Shown piece after piece: positions 1-7,853 of a DNA stretch of 64,000 bases. The number at the start of each line of letters is the position of its first letter. Position 1 is the first letter of the stretch. The stretch spans positions 124,001 through 188,000 of the forward strand of contig NZ_JARGEM010000002.1 in the NCBI RefSeq assembly GCF_029211225.1, read 5' to 3'. Both the position numbers and the translations under genes were made by a program. The notes below the pieces were generated by a model, which worked only from the letters and a program-made list of their open reading frames with translations, did no database searches and was not told where the DNA came from. The DNA comes from Antiquaquibacter metalliresistens. GTDB lineage: Bacteria; Actinomycetota; Actinomycetes; Actinomycetales; Microbacteriaceae.

Positions 1-2
1 AC

Positions 3-341
3 TCAGCCACCCGACCCGCCCGTGGTGCCGCTCGGCTGCGCCGGGGCGGGGGCGGGTTGGGGCTCGACGACCGGGGCTGGTGCGGGGGCAGGGGCCGGGG
101 CCTCCACGACGGGGGCCTCCACCGCCGGGGCTTCGACCACCGGCGCGGGTGCCGGCACCGCCTCCGGCGGCACCTCGGCCGCCGGGGCGTCGGAGGTGCC
201 GACACCGCGCGGCGCGACATCCGTGGCCGTCTCCTGCGCCGTCGCCGCGTTCTGGAACCCGACCACACCGCCGACGAGCGCGAACGTGGAGAGCAGCCCC
301 ACCAGGGTGCGGCTGCCTCCCGCCGGTCGCGACTTAGTCAT
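3..341 (-). CDS. Small secreted Pro/Ala-rich protein, unknown function
   Basis: No known domain; 112 residues. A hydrophobic segment at about residues 12-32 followed by ATAQE reads as a signal peptide, so the mature chain is probably outside the membrane. From about residue 55 it is nearly all Pro, Ala, Val and Glu in PAPAPVVEAP-like repeats and ends in a Gly/Ser-rich tail, a composition typical of wall-spanning spacers. I start it at the ATG that overlaps the stop of the upstream gene by eight bases (ATGACTAA), which implies translational coupling. A longer in-frame reading upstream is Thr-rich and is the shadow of the overlapping gene. Function is not inferred. Confidence 0.6.
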   Translation of the reverse strand: MTKSRPAGGSRTLVGLLSTFALVGGVVGFQNAATAQETATDVAPRGVGTSDAPAAEVPPEAVPAPAPVVEAPAVEAPVVEAPAPAPAPAPVVEPQPAPAPAQPSGTTGGSGG

Positions 342-711
342 CGTCCCCGGACTCGTCCTCGTGCTCGGCGCTGTCGTCGTGGCCGTCGTCGTCGTAGCTG
401 TCGTCGTCACCGTCGTCGTCGCTCGTGTTGCTCTGCGAAGGCGACGGCACACCGCCGGTCGAATCGCCGTCGTCGTCGACGCTGCCGTCACCGCGCAGCC
501 CGTTGTCGTCGTCGGCACCGGGGGTGGGGGTCGAGCTCGGTGTGGGGCTCGTGGTCGGGCTCGGGGTCGACGTGGGCACGAGCACGTCCGTGGCCTGCCC
601 GATGGTGCCCTGATTGAAGGCGGCGAGCGTCGCCCCGTTCACGGCCATGGCGGCGCCCGTCGTGGCGAGCACACCGATGATGGAGAGAGCGATGATGGCT
701 GGAGTCTTCAT
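334..711 (-). CDS. Secreted protein with acidic Asp-rich tail, unknown function
   Basis: 125 residues starting MKTPAIIALSIIGVLATTGA, a clear signal peptide (residues 1-22) with AMA before the likely cleavage site. A Ser/Thr/Pro linker (about 45-66, TPSPTTSPTPSSTPTPG) follows, then a tail of about 55 residues dominated by Asp, Gly and Ser (DDDGDDDSYDDDGHDD). The tail could bind cations, but no domain supports this. It precedes and overlaps the Pro/Ala-rich secreted gene, so both are likely one unit. It is divergent from the response regulator starting about 110 bases away, making it a plausible target of that two-component system (inference). Confidence 0.65.
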   Translation of the reverse strand: MKTPAIIALSIIGVLATTGAAMAVNGATLAAFNQGTIGQATDVLVPTSTPSPTTSPTPSSTPTPGADDDNGLRGDGSVDDDGDSTGGVPSPSQSNTSDDDGDDDSYDDDGHDDSAEHEDESGDDD

Positions 712-821
712 GCCTCCACGCTAGAAGTGCGTCGTCGAAGACGAATCTGGCGAACATCCAAGATTCGTCCAAGATCCGCGGCCTGCTCCGAGAACCGGCG
801 CCTCGCGACCACAATTGACCC

Positions 822-1493
822 ATGCGGGTACTGGTCGTGGAGGATGACGCTTCCGTCGCCGACGGCATCCTCGACGGTCTCGCCCAGGCCAGCATCGAAG
901 CACGCCACGTGAGCACCGGTGCCGCGGGACTCGAGTCGCTGACCGACTACGCCCCGGACCTGGTGCTGCTCGACCTCGGACTGCCCGACATGGATGGCAC
1001 CGAGGTGTGCCGCAGCATGCGTGCCCGCTCACAGACGCCGATCATCGTCGTGAGCGCGCGCGACGACGAGATCGACCGGGTGCTCGCGCTCGAGATGGGT
1101 GCGGACGACTACGTCGTCAAGCCGTTCGGCATGCGCGAACTGGTGGCGCGCATCCGTGCCGTCTCGAGGCGCACGGCCGCGCCCGCGCCGGATGCCACGC
1201 CGCAACGGGTCTTCGGACCGCTCGTCATCGACTCCCGCACCCAGAAGGTGACCCTGGATGGCGCGCCGATCCACCTCACCGCCAAGGAGTTCGAGTTGCT
1301 GCTGTACCTCAGCGACGACCCCGGCGCGGTGTTCCGACGCACCGAGATACTGCACGACGTGTGGTCGACCAACTGGTACGGCACGACGAAGACGCTCGAC
1401 GCGCACATCGCGGCGATTCGCAAGAAGCTCGGTCACCCGGGATGGATCGAGTCGGTGCGCGGGGTCGGCTTCCGCTTCGGTGAGCCGACGTGA
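822..1493 (+). CDS. OmpR/PhoB-family response regulator
   Basis: 223 residues. N-terminal receiver domain (about 1-115) with the acidic pair VVEDD, phosphoacceptor Asp51 (LLDLGLPDMDG), a Ser/Thr in VSAR and Lys in VKPFG. The C-terminal winged-helix DNA-binding domain (about 130-222) contains the usual LTAKEFELLLYL and the closing RGVGFRF. It acts as a cytoplasmic transcription factor phosphorylated by the histidine kinase whose GTG start overlaps its stop by four bases (GTGA). The divergent secreted-protein pair upstream is the nearest candidate target. The signal cannot be told from the sequence. Confidence 0.93.
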   Translation: MRVLVVEDDASVADGILDGLAQASIEARHVSTGAAGLESLTDYAPDLVLLDLGLPDMDGTEVCRSMRARSQTPIIVVSARDDEIDRVLALEMGADDYVVKPFGMRELVARIRAVSRRTAAPAPDATPQRVFGPLVIDSRTQKVTLDGAPIHLTAKEFELLLYLSDDPGAVFRRTEILHDVWSTNWYGTTKTLDAHIAAIRKKLGHPGWIESVRGVGFRFGEPT

Positions 1494-2875
1494 AGTGGCG
1501 CCTCGTCGCGGCCCTGATCGCCACGACCCTGCTCGTGATCCTGGTGCAGGACGTGCCGCTGAGCTTCACCCTGCGCGACGTGCAGCACGACAACATCATC
1601 ACCGGACTCGAGCGCGACGCCTTCGTGCTCGCGGGGCGCAGCGAGGAGGCGCTCGAGGAGCCCAGCGCCGAGTCGAACGCGCTCATCACCGAGATCGCCC
1701 AGCGCTACCGGGAGAAGAGCGGTGCACGGGTGATCCTCGTCGACGCCGAGGGCATCGCGATCGTCACGAGCGACGCCGACGACTCGAGGCTGGGCGCCTC
1801 GTATCTGTCGCGGCCGGAGATCGAAGCGGCACTCGGCGGTGAGATCGCCACCGGCACGCGGTATTCCACGACGCTGCAGCAGGAGCTGCTCTACGTGACC
1901 GTGCCCGTGCTGAGCGGGGAGCGCGTGCTCGGCGCGGTTCGGCTGACCTACCCGGCGCAGGTCGTCGAGGATGCCGTGGCGCGGCAGCTCGGACAGCTCT
2001 GGCTCGTCGCGCTCACCACCGTGCTCCTGGCCGGCGTGGTCGGGTACATCTTCGCCGCGGGGGTGACGCGACGGCTCGACCTGCTGCGGGCATCCACCGA
2101 ACGGCTCGCCGAGGGGCACCTCGACACCCGCGCCGAGGAAGACACCGGCGCGCCGGAACTGCGATCGCTCTCCCGTTCGTTCAACGTGATGGCGGAGCGG
2201 CTCAACGGTCTCATCGACCAGCAGCGGTCATTCGCGGCCGATGCGTCGCACCAACTGCGCACGCCGCTGACCGCGCTGCGACTCAAGCTCGAACGCGCCC
2301 GCGACCTGATCCACGAGGATCCGGTGGGTGCCGAGGCGCGGCTCGCCGCGGCGGAGAGCGAAGCGGACCGGCTCGGTTCGATCATCGAGGGCCTGCTGCT
2401 GCTGGCCCGGACCGAGGCGAACACCACGGCGACGGAGCGCGTCGATGTCGCCGCCGTCGCGCGTGCGCGCACCGAGCACTGGATGGCGCTCGCCGAGGAG
2501 TCCGGCGTGCGCATCGGCTATCACGGCGCGGAGCACGCAGCGGCGCTGGCGCTCCCAGGTGCCGTGGAGCAGGTCGTCGACAACTACATCGACAACGCGC
2601 TCTCGGTGAGCCCCGCCGGCGGCACCATCGTGGTCAGTGTGGAGTCCGGCGCGCGCACGGTCGACCTGCACGTGCTCGACGACGGCCCGGGCATGTCGGC
2701 GGAGGACCGCCTCCGCGCGTTCGATCGGTTCTGGCGGGGCGCCTCGCCTGCCGGTGGCAGCGGACTGGGGTTGGCGATCGTCGCACAGCTCATGGCTGCG
2801 AGCGGCGGGGCCGCAGAGCTGCAGGCGCGCCCGGAGGGCGGCCTGGATGCCTCGGCGACCTTCCCGTCCGCCTGA
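1490..2875 (+). CDS. Membrane sensor histidine kinase
   Basis: 461 residues with GTG start overlapping the response regulator stop. Transmembrane segments at about 5-22 and 168-191 enclose an extracytoplasmic sensor region of about 140 residues; a HAMP linker follows. HisKA carries the phosphoacceptor His254 in ASHQLRTPLTALRLK, and the C-terminal HATPase_c has an N box (VVDNYIDNALSVS), DDGPGM (G1) and GGSGLGLAIV (G2). All catalytic motifs are intact. The sensor region has ASYLSRPEIEAAL, reminiscent of single-Cache-like folds, but I cannot assign the ligand. Partner: the regulator directly upstream. Confidence 0.92.
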   Translation: MKWRLVAALIATTLLVILVQDVPLSFTLRDVQHDNIITGLERDAFVLAGRSEEALEEPSAESNALITEIAQRYREKSGARVILVDAEGIAIVTSDADDSRLGASYLSRPEIEAALGGEIATGTRYSTTLQQELLYVTVPVLSGERVLGAVRLTYPAQVVEDAVARQLGQLWLVALTTVLLAGVVGYIFAAGVTRRLDLLRASTERLAEGHLDTRAEEDTGAPELRSLSRSFNVMAERLNGLIDQQRSFAADASHQLRTPLTALRLKLERARDLIHEDPVGAEARLAAAESEADRLGSIIEGLLLLARTEANTTATERVDVAAVARARTEHWMALAEESGVRIGYHGAEHAAALALPGAVEQVVDNYIDNALSVSPAGGTIVVSVESGARTVDLHVLDDGPGMSAEDRLRAFDRFWRGASPAGGSGLGLAIVAQLMAASGGAAELQARPEGGLDASATFPSA

Positions 2876-2907
2876 CCGGCCGCAGGAGCGGCGGCGCACC
2901 AGATGAC

Positions 2908-3627
2908 TCAGATGCCGAAGCGCACGATGTAGGCCGAGCTCGACCACACCGAGTTGACGCTCACGACGCGGCCCTCGTACGGCGCGTCGATCATCATGCC
3001 ACCGCCGAGGTAGATGCCGGAGTGCCCTGGCATCACGACCATGTCGCCGGGCAGGGCGGCCTCCCAGGCGATCGGGGTGCCGACCGCGGCCGCGCTCGAG
3101 ACGCCGTGCGGCAGCGAGACACCGACCTGGGCGTAGACGTAGGCGACGAAGCCGGAGCAGTCGAAGCCTGCCGGCGTCGCGCCGCCATAGACGTAGGGCA
3201 CACCCTGGTACTGCATGGCGATCGAGACCACCTGATCGAGGCTGAAGAACGGCATCGGCGGGTTGGCCAGCAGGGCCGTGTAGCTCGAGGCCGGTGCCGC
3301 TGCCGCCGCCGCGGCGGCCATCTCGGCGGCCGACGTCGAACTGAATGCGTCACGGTCCGCCACTCCCGCGGTCACGCCGCCGGCCACGGCCAGCGATTGG
3401 GCGTGCTCCTGCGTGAACTGCTGCAGCTGCACCTTGGTCTGCACCTTGGCGGTGTCGACCGGCTCGCCCTGGTAGGCGTAGGCCGGCAGTGCGACGGTCG
3501 CGAACATCCCTGGAACGACGACCGCGATCACCGCGGTGCTCAGGAAGCTGGACTTGCGCTTGGCCTTGGGTGAGGCGAAGGTCTTCGGGATTTCGGGTGC
3601 TACGGGCGTTTCGGGTTGTGGTGCCAA
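2908..3627 (-). CDS. NlpC/P60-family peptidoglycan hydrolase
   Basis: About 239 residues. The C-terminal NlpC/P60 (C40) domain shows the catalytic Cys in FDCSGFVAYVYAQVG and the His in MPGHSGIYLGGG, and is expected to cut peptide stems of peptidoglycan outside the cell. The third catalytic position falls in MMIDAP, unlike the more usual His/Asn. A single hydrophobic segment (STAVIAVVVPGMFATVALPA) after a basic KAKRKSS stretch is a signal peptide or anchor; an Ala-rich linker joins it to the domain. I prefer the TTG start because AGGAGG lies eight bases before it; an ATG 45 bases upstream (3672) has no good ribosome site. Convergent with the histidine kinase. Confidence 0.85.
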   Translation of the reverse strand: MAPQPETPVAPEIPKTFASPKAKRKSSFLSTAVIAVVVPGMFATVALPAYAYQGEPVDTAKVQTKVQLQQFTQEHAQSLAVAGGVTAGVADRDAFSSTSAAEMAAAAAAAAPASSYTALLANPPMPFFSLDQVVSIAMQYQGVPYVYGGATPAGFDCSGFVAYVYAQVGVSLPHGVSSAAAVGTPIAWEAALPGDMVVMPGHSGIYLGGGMMIDAPYEGRVVSVNSVWSSSAYIVRFGI

Positions 3628-3729
3628 GAGTGTTGCCTCCTGCGTCTCGGCAGCCCCATGTCGCTGCCCCATCCGTTTCGTATATCTCCACGTACCTCAC
3701 GCGAGACGGGTGAACGAGACGCTCGGTGA

Positions 3730-3764
3730 GGGTCCTTGACCGGCATTCCTGGTCGCGAGGACCC
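3730..3764 (-). promoter_or_regulatory. Strong hairpin in the leader of the NlpC/P60 gene
   Basis: The seven-base arms GGGTCCT and AGGACCC enclose a second perfect stem (GACC/GGTC) with a nine-base loop. It lies about 100 bases before the hydrolase start and 70 bases after the DtxR-family gene stop, both on this strand. No T run follows, so it could be a leader structure or a terminator of the upstream gene. It lacks the conserved blocks of the c-di-AMP riboswitch often found before such hydrolases. Confidence 0.4.
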
Positions 3765-3836
3765 AGCGACTCTATGCCGAGAGCGTGCCGAAGTCACGCT
3801 GAGGCGATGCCTCCCAGAGGATTCCCAGTGGAGAAC

Positions 3837-4529
3837 TCAGGCGGTGATGTAGATGTGCACGGCGACCTCGTTGGGCAATTCCAGCCCCTCGCCGAAGCCT
3901 TCGACCTGCACGGAGACATACGATCCGGCGGCCGCGATCGTCACGTTCGCACCGGGCATCACACCCGCCGCCTGCAGCTGCTGCAGCAGTTCGGGCTCGA
4001 ACTGCACGGGCTCTCCCAGGCGACGGATGACCCCGCTCACCGGTGCCGTCGCCTCCGCCACGACGGCCACGATGTTGACCACGCCGTCCATGAACCCGGG
4101 CGCCGGGGCATCCCCCAGTTCCTGCAGACCGGGGATCGGATTGCCGTACGGCGACTCGGTGGGGTGGTCGAGCATCTCGAGCAGGCGGCGCTCGACCTGC
4201 TCGCTCATCACGTGCTCCCAGCGGCAGGCCTCGTCGTGCACGTAGGCCCAGTCGAGACCGATCACGTCGGCCAGCAGCCGCTCGGCCAGCCGGTGCTTGC
4301 GCATGACGTGGATGGCGCGGCGCCGCCCCTCCACGGTGAGTTCCAGGTGCCGATCCCCCTCGACGACCACGAGGCCGTCGCGCTCCATGCGCGCGATGGT
4401 CTGCGACACGGTCGGACCGGAGTGGCCGAGCCGCTCCGAGATGCGCGCGCGCAGCGGCACGATCTGCTCCTCCTCGAGATCGAGGATGGTGCGCAGGTAC
4501 ATCTCAGTGGTGTCGACGAGGTCCGTCAT
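3837..4529 (-). CDS. dtxR: DtxR/IdeR-family iron-dependent repressor
   Basis: 230 residues from the ATG giving MTDLVDTTEMYLRTILDLEE, which matches the start of IdeR/DtxR almost residue for residue; the ATG nine bases upstream is less like the family. Domains: winged helix (1-75, SGPTVSQTIARMERDGL recognition helix), metal-binding dimerisation domain (about 76-140, with HVMRKHRLAE, Cys/Glu of the ACRWEHVMSEQVE stretch typical of DtxR), and a C-terminal SH3-like FeoA domain. With Fe(II) it should repress iron and heme uptake genes. Good matching boxes occur elsewhere in this window before hmuT and the HtaA gene. Divergent from serC by 41 bases. Confidence 0.92.
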   Translation of the reverse strand: MTDLVDTTEMYLRTILDLEEEQIVPLRARISERLGHSGPTVSQTIARMERDGLVVVEGDRHLELTVEGRRRAIHVMRKHRLAERLLADVIGLDWAYVHDEACRWEHVMSEQVERRLLEMLDHPTESPYGNPIPGLQELGDAPAPGFMDGVVNIVAVVAEATAPVSGVIRRLGEPVQFEPELLQQLQAAGVMPGANVTIAAAGSYVSVQVEGFGEGLELPNEVAVHIYITA

Positions 4530-4531
4530 AG

Positions 4532-5680
<1,149 letters not shown>

Positions 5681-5682
5681 CC

Positions 5683-5925
5683 ATGCGCTTCTGGCTCAAG
5701 TCCGACGAACGGCGCCCGAGCCCGGCACCCGTGGCGACGGATGACCGGCTGGCCTTCCTCGTCGGACTCGTCGCCTGGGTCGCCGCCCTCGCCGCGATGC
5801 TGCTGTTCCTCGAGCCGCTGCGCGCGGCGGGCAACCTGTGGTGGTTGTGGACGGCGATCGCCGGCGTCGCGCTCGGACTGATCGGCCTGCTCCACACGCA
5901 CGTGCGCGGCCGCCGCAAGGCGTAG
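5683..5925 (+). CDS. DUF2530 small membrane protein
   Basis: 80 residues; two predicted transmembrane helices (about 24-46 and 50-70) separated by a short loop, with a basic C-terminus HVRGRRKA that should be cytoplasmic. It fits DUF2530, an actinobacterial family of unknown function regularly found just after serC. The ATG follows the serC stop by two bases with no room for its own promoter, so it is read from the serC transcript and probably coupled to it. Confidence 0.82.
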   Translation: MRFWLKSDERRPSPAPVATDDRLAFLVGLVAWVAALAAMLLFLEPLRAAGNLWWLWTAIAGVALGLIGLLHTHVRGRRKA

Positions 5926-6009
5926 GCCCCAAGGGCGTCCGGCCGCACAGCCCGACGCCGATGCACCGCAACCGGCCTGCCGGCTTTCGCACGCGTTGCA
6001 TCCGCCGCG

Positions 6010-6116
6010 CGCCGCACCCTCGCCCACGCCCACGCCCACGCCCACACCCACACCCACGCCCACACCCACACGCCACGCCCACACGCCCACGCGTGCCACC
6101 CACGCCCACGCGTCAC
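6010..6116. repeat. Hexanucleotide array of CCCACG/CCCACA units
   Basis: The first part of a 677-base stretch without a gene (5926-6602). About fifteen near-contiguous copies of CCCAC(G/A) with small drifts, ending in CCCACGCGT repeats. Reading frames through it give only Pro/Thr/His low-complexity strings on one strand and poly-Val/Trp/Gly-like strings on the other, so I do not call a gene. Such arrays expand by slippage and may differ between strains. Confidence 0.7.
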
Positions 6117-6161
6117 GCCCTTCCCCACGTCCACACGCACGCCTCGCCGCGTGGCTCGCGG

Positions 6162-6184
6162 AACTCAGGAGCATCTCCTGAGTT
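6162..6184. repeat. Palindrome AACTCAGGAG-CAT-CTCCTGAGTT
   Basis: Ten-base perfect arms with a three-base loop, between the CCCACG array and a second, related palindrome 210 bases on. The core TCAGGAG/CTCCTGA is the same as in the ends of the two elements around the DUF559 gene at 55.7-56.8 kb. No T run, so not an obvious terminator. Confidence 0.75.
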
Positions 6185-6392
6185 ACGCACCTGACGTCTG
6201 CGTGCTCAGAGGCACGGCCCTCTCCCGCAACGACCCGACTCCCCTTTGCGGGGATCTTCATCGTGAGGAGCGTGCGCCACTGACATCTCAACGGCGCACG
6301 AGAAGCCGACAGCGCCCGGCGCGGCGCGCATCATGCGCACGAGTCCGACCCCGAATGCGCGCGGGACCCGACCGTCGAGCGCGCTCGTCGAG

Positions 6393-6425
6393 CGCGAAAC
6401 TCAGGAAATCCTCCTGAGTTTCGCG
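6393..6425. repeat. Palindrome CGCGAAACTCAGGA/TCCTGAGTTTCGCG
   Basis: Fourteen-base perfect arms around a five-base loop (AATCC). It repeats the ACTCAGGA/TCCTGAGT core of the palindrome at 6162 and is followed at once by purine-rich short tandem repeats. The 208 bases between the two palindromes contain no convincing gene, ribosome site or RNA that I recognise. Confidence 0.75.
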
Positions 6426-6467
6426 AGTCAGTCAAGGGCAGGATGCCGCGGCAAGGCAGCGGGGCGA

Positions 6468-6554
6468 GGCCGAGCCGGGCAAGGCAAGGCAAGGCAAGGC
6501 AGCGGAACATGGCCGAGCCGGGCGGGCCGACAGAGGCCGAGCCGGGCGGGCCGA
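6468..6554. repeat. AAGGC tandem repeat and 24-base-period direct repeats
   Basis: Four AAGGC units (6481-6500) are followed by two identical 20-base copies of GGCCGAGCCGGGCGGGCCGA at 6511 and 6535, with a partial copy at 6468. The array fills the gap up to the stop of the DUF3027 gene. A similar mix of palindrome plus CCAAGGGGG units is found at 56.8 kb. Confidence 0.7.
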
Positions 6555-6602
6555 GCCGGGGAACGCGCAGGGGCAGAGGAAGCGAGGGGCAGCCGAACCG
6601 GC

Positions 6603-7148
6603 TTAGGAGTCGTCCTCTTCGCGGTCGTCTTCGCCGTCGCCGAAGTCCTCGTCCAGTTCATCGAGCACGTCCGGGTCATCGATGTCGACGCCGTCGAGGT
6701 CGCCGCCGTGAAGCACGTCGCTGCCGAGCAGGTCGTCGTCATCGTCGTCGTCGTCCGCGTCGTCGTCATCGTCATCGTCGTCGTCCGCGTCGTCATCGCC
6801 GGAGTCGTCGTCCGCGTCGTCATCGGAGCCGTCGAGCGCTTCGGCCTCAGCGGCTTCCTGGGCGGCCTTGTACTCGGCGAGGCGGTCCGACCACGGCACC
6901 CAGTCGGGCGCGAGCAGCGCGCCCTCGCCCGGCATCAGCTCGGTCTCGAGCACGGTCGGCTCTCCCCCGTCGACGACGGCGAGGCTCACGGTCCACTGCC
7001 ACCCGGGGTATCCGGGCATCGCGGACTCGAACCGCACGGTCACCACACCATCGCCCTCGTCCACCGACCCGACGTATGCGCCGATCGTGGATTCCGGGGT
7101 GATGTCGAGCAGCGCTTCGCGGGCGAACTCGAGGTGGCGGTCAGGCAT
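6603..7148 (-). CDS. DUF3027 protein with poly-aspartate tail
   Basis: 181 residues. The first 100 (LLDITPESTIGAYVGSVDEG ... PDWVPWSDRLAEYK) match the core of DUF3027, an actinobacterial family of unknown function usually encoded next to a cold shock gene, as here. The last 75 residues are extremely acidic: within about 45 residues some three quarters are Asp, written by GAC/GAT triplet repeats, then a Leu/Asp/Gly segment and EEDDS. The ATG overlaps the cold-shock gene stop by eight bases (ATGCCTGA), so translation is likely coupled. The tail length may vary by slippage. Confidence 0.85.
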   Translation of the reverse strand: MPDRHLEFAREALLDITPESTIGAYVGSVDEGDGVVTVRFESAMPGYPGWQWTVSLAVVDGGEPTVLETELMPGEGALLAPDWVPWSDRLAEYKAAQEAAEAEALDGSDDDADDDSGDDDADDDDDDDDDADDDDDDDDLLGSDVLHGGDLDGVDIDDPDVLDELDEDFGDGEDDREEDDS

Positions 7149-7521
7149 CCAGTTCGTCCGCGACCTTGCGCAGCATCGCGGCGATCTTCGCGCCGTGCGC
7201 CTTGTCCGGGTACCGGCCCCGCTTGAGCCCGGCGCCGATGCCGTCCATGAGCTTGACGAGGTCCTCGATGATGATCGCCATGTCGTCGGCCGGCTTGCGG
7301 TTGAGCTTGGCGAGACTCGGGCTGGCCTCGAGCACCCGCACCGACAGCGCCTGGGCGCCCTTCTTGCCGTCGGCCACGCCGAACTCCAGCCGGGAGCCCG
7401 CTTTGACGACCGCGCCGGCGGGCAGGGCGGACGCATGGAGGAAAACTTCTTGGCCGTCATCGCTGGAGATGAAGCCGAAGCCTTTCTCTTCGTCGTAGAA
7501 CTTGACCTTGCCGGTGGGCAT
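7141..7521 (-). CDS. Cold shock domain protein with C-terminal extension
   Basis: 126 residues. Residues 1-66 are a cold shock domain with RNP1 (KGFGFISS) and RNP2 (VFLHASAL), starting MPTGKVKFYDEEKGFGFI. The extra 60 residues (KLNRKPADDMAIIIEDLVKL...) are the extension found in the CspB-like protein of mycobacteria and relatives, distinct from the 67-residue Csp at 40.2 kb. It should bind single-stranded RNA or DNA in the cytoplasm. GTTCCGCATG context gives an AGGAGTTCCGC ribosome site. Transcribed with DUF3027; divergent from the small membrane protein. Confidence 0.92.
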   Translation of the reverse strand: MPTGKVKFYDEEKGFGFISSDDGQEVFLHASALPAGAVVKAGSRLEFGVADGKKGAQALSVRVLEASPSLAKLNRKPADDMAIIIEDLVKLMDGIGAGLKRGRYPDKAHGAKIAAMLRKVADELDA

Positions 7522-7580
7522 GCGGAACTCCTCGGTACGTGGTGCATCAAGCCTAGAGGACTCCGCTGTCCCCTATCCTT

Positions 7581-7853
7581 GTGAATGTGACCCAGGACAA
7601 CACGATGCTCGCTCACCGCGGCGAGCGCATCCTCGCCTTCATGGTGGCATCGGCCATCGGGCTGTCGGTGCTGTCGTTCCTCGCGGTCATCATCGCCACC
7701 GCCGCCGGGGTCACCGACTTCGACGGCGGCATCTGGCCCGTGCTGATCGTGTTGCCCGCGGTCGGCCTGCCCCTGGGTCTCGTGCTCATGATCGCGCTCA
7801 TCGTCGTGAGTGGGATCCGGAGGAGTCGCGACGCGAGGGATGCCTCCCAGTAA
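7581..7853 (+). CDS. Small two-helix membrane protein
   Basis: 90 residues from GTG. Two strong transmembrane segments (about 18-42 and 51-78) and a basic Arg-rich C-terminus (GIRRSRDARDASQ). Homologues in related genomes tend to carry misleading transporter names; nothing here (no Walker motifs) supports a transport ATPase. It overlaps the next gene by 14 bases, so it is coupled to the Helicase_C_3 gene, and is divergent from the cold-shock gene. Function unknown. Confidence 0.65.
   Translation: MNVTQDNTMLAHRGERILAFMVASAIGLSVLSFLAVIIATAAGVTDFDGGIWPVLIVLPAVGLPLGLVLMIALIVVSGIRRSRDARDASQ

Noticed and set aside
3673-3836. c-di-AMP (ydaO-type) riboswitch before the NlpC/P60 gene
   Set aside because: Expected from gene type, but the conserved GGGGGACCC, GGGTGAATCC and CCGTCAGCTAACC-like blocks are not in the sequence.
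7581-7853. Multidrug transporter ATPase, as homologues are sometimes named
   Set aside because: 90 residues, two membrane helices, no nucleotide-binding motif.
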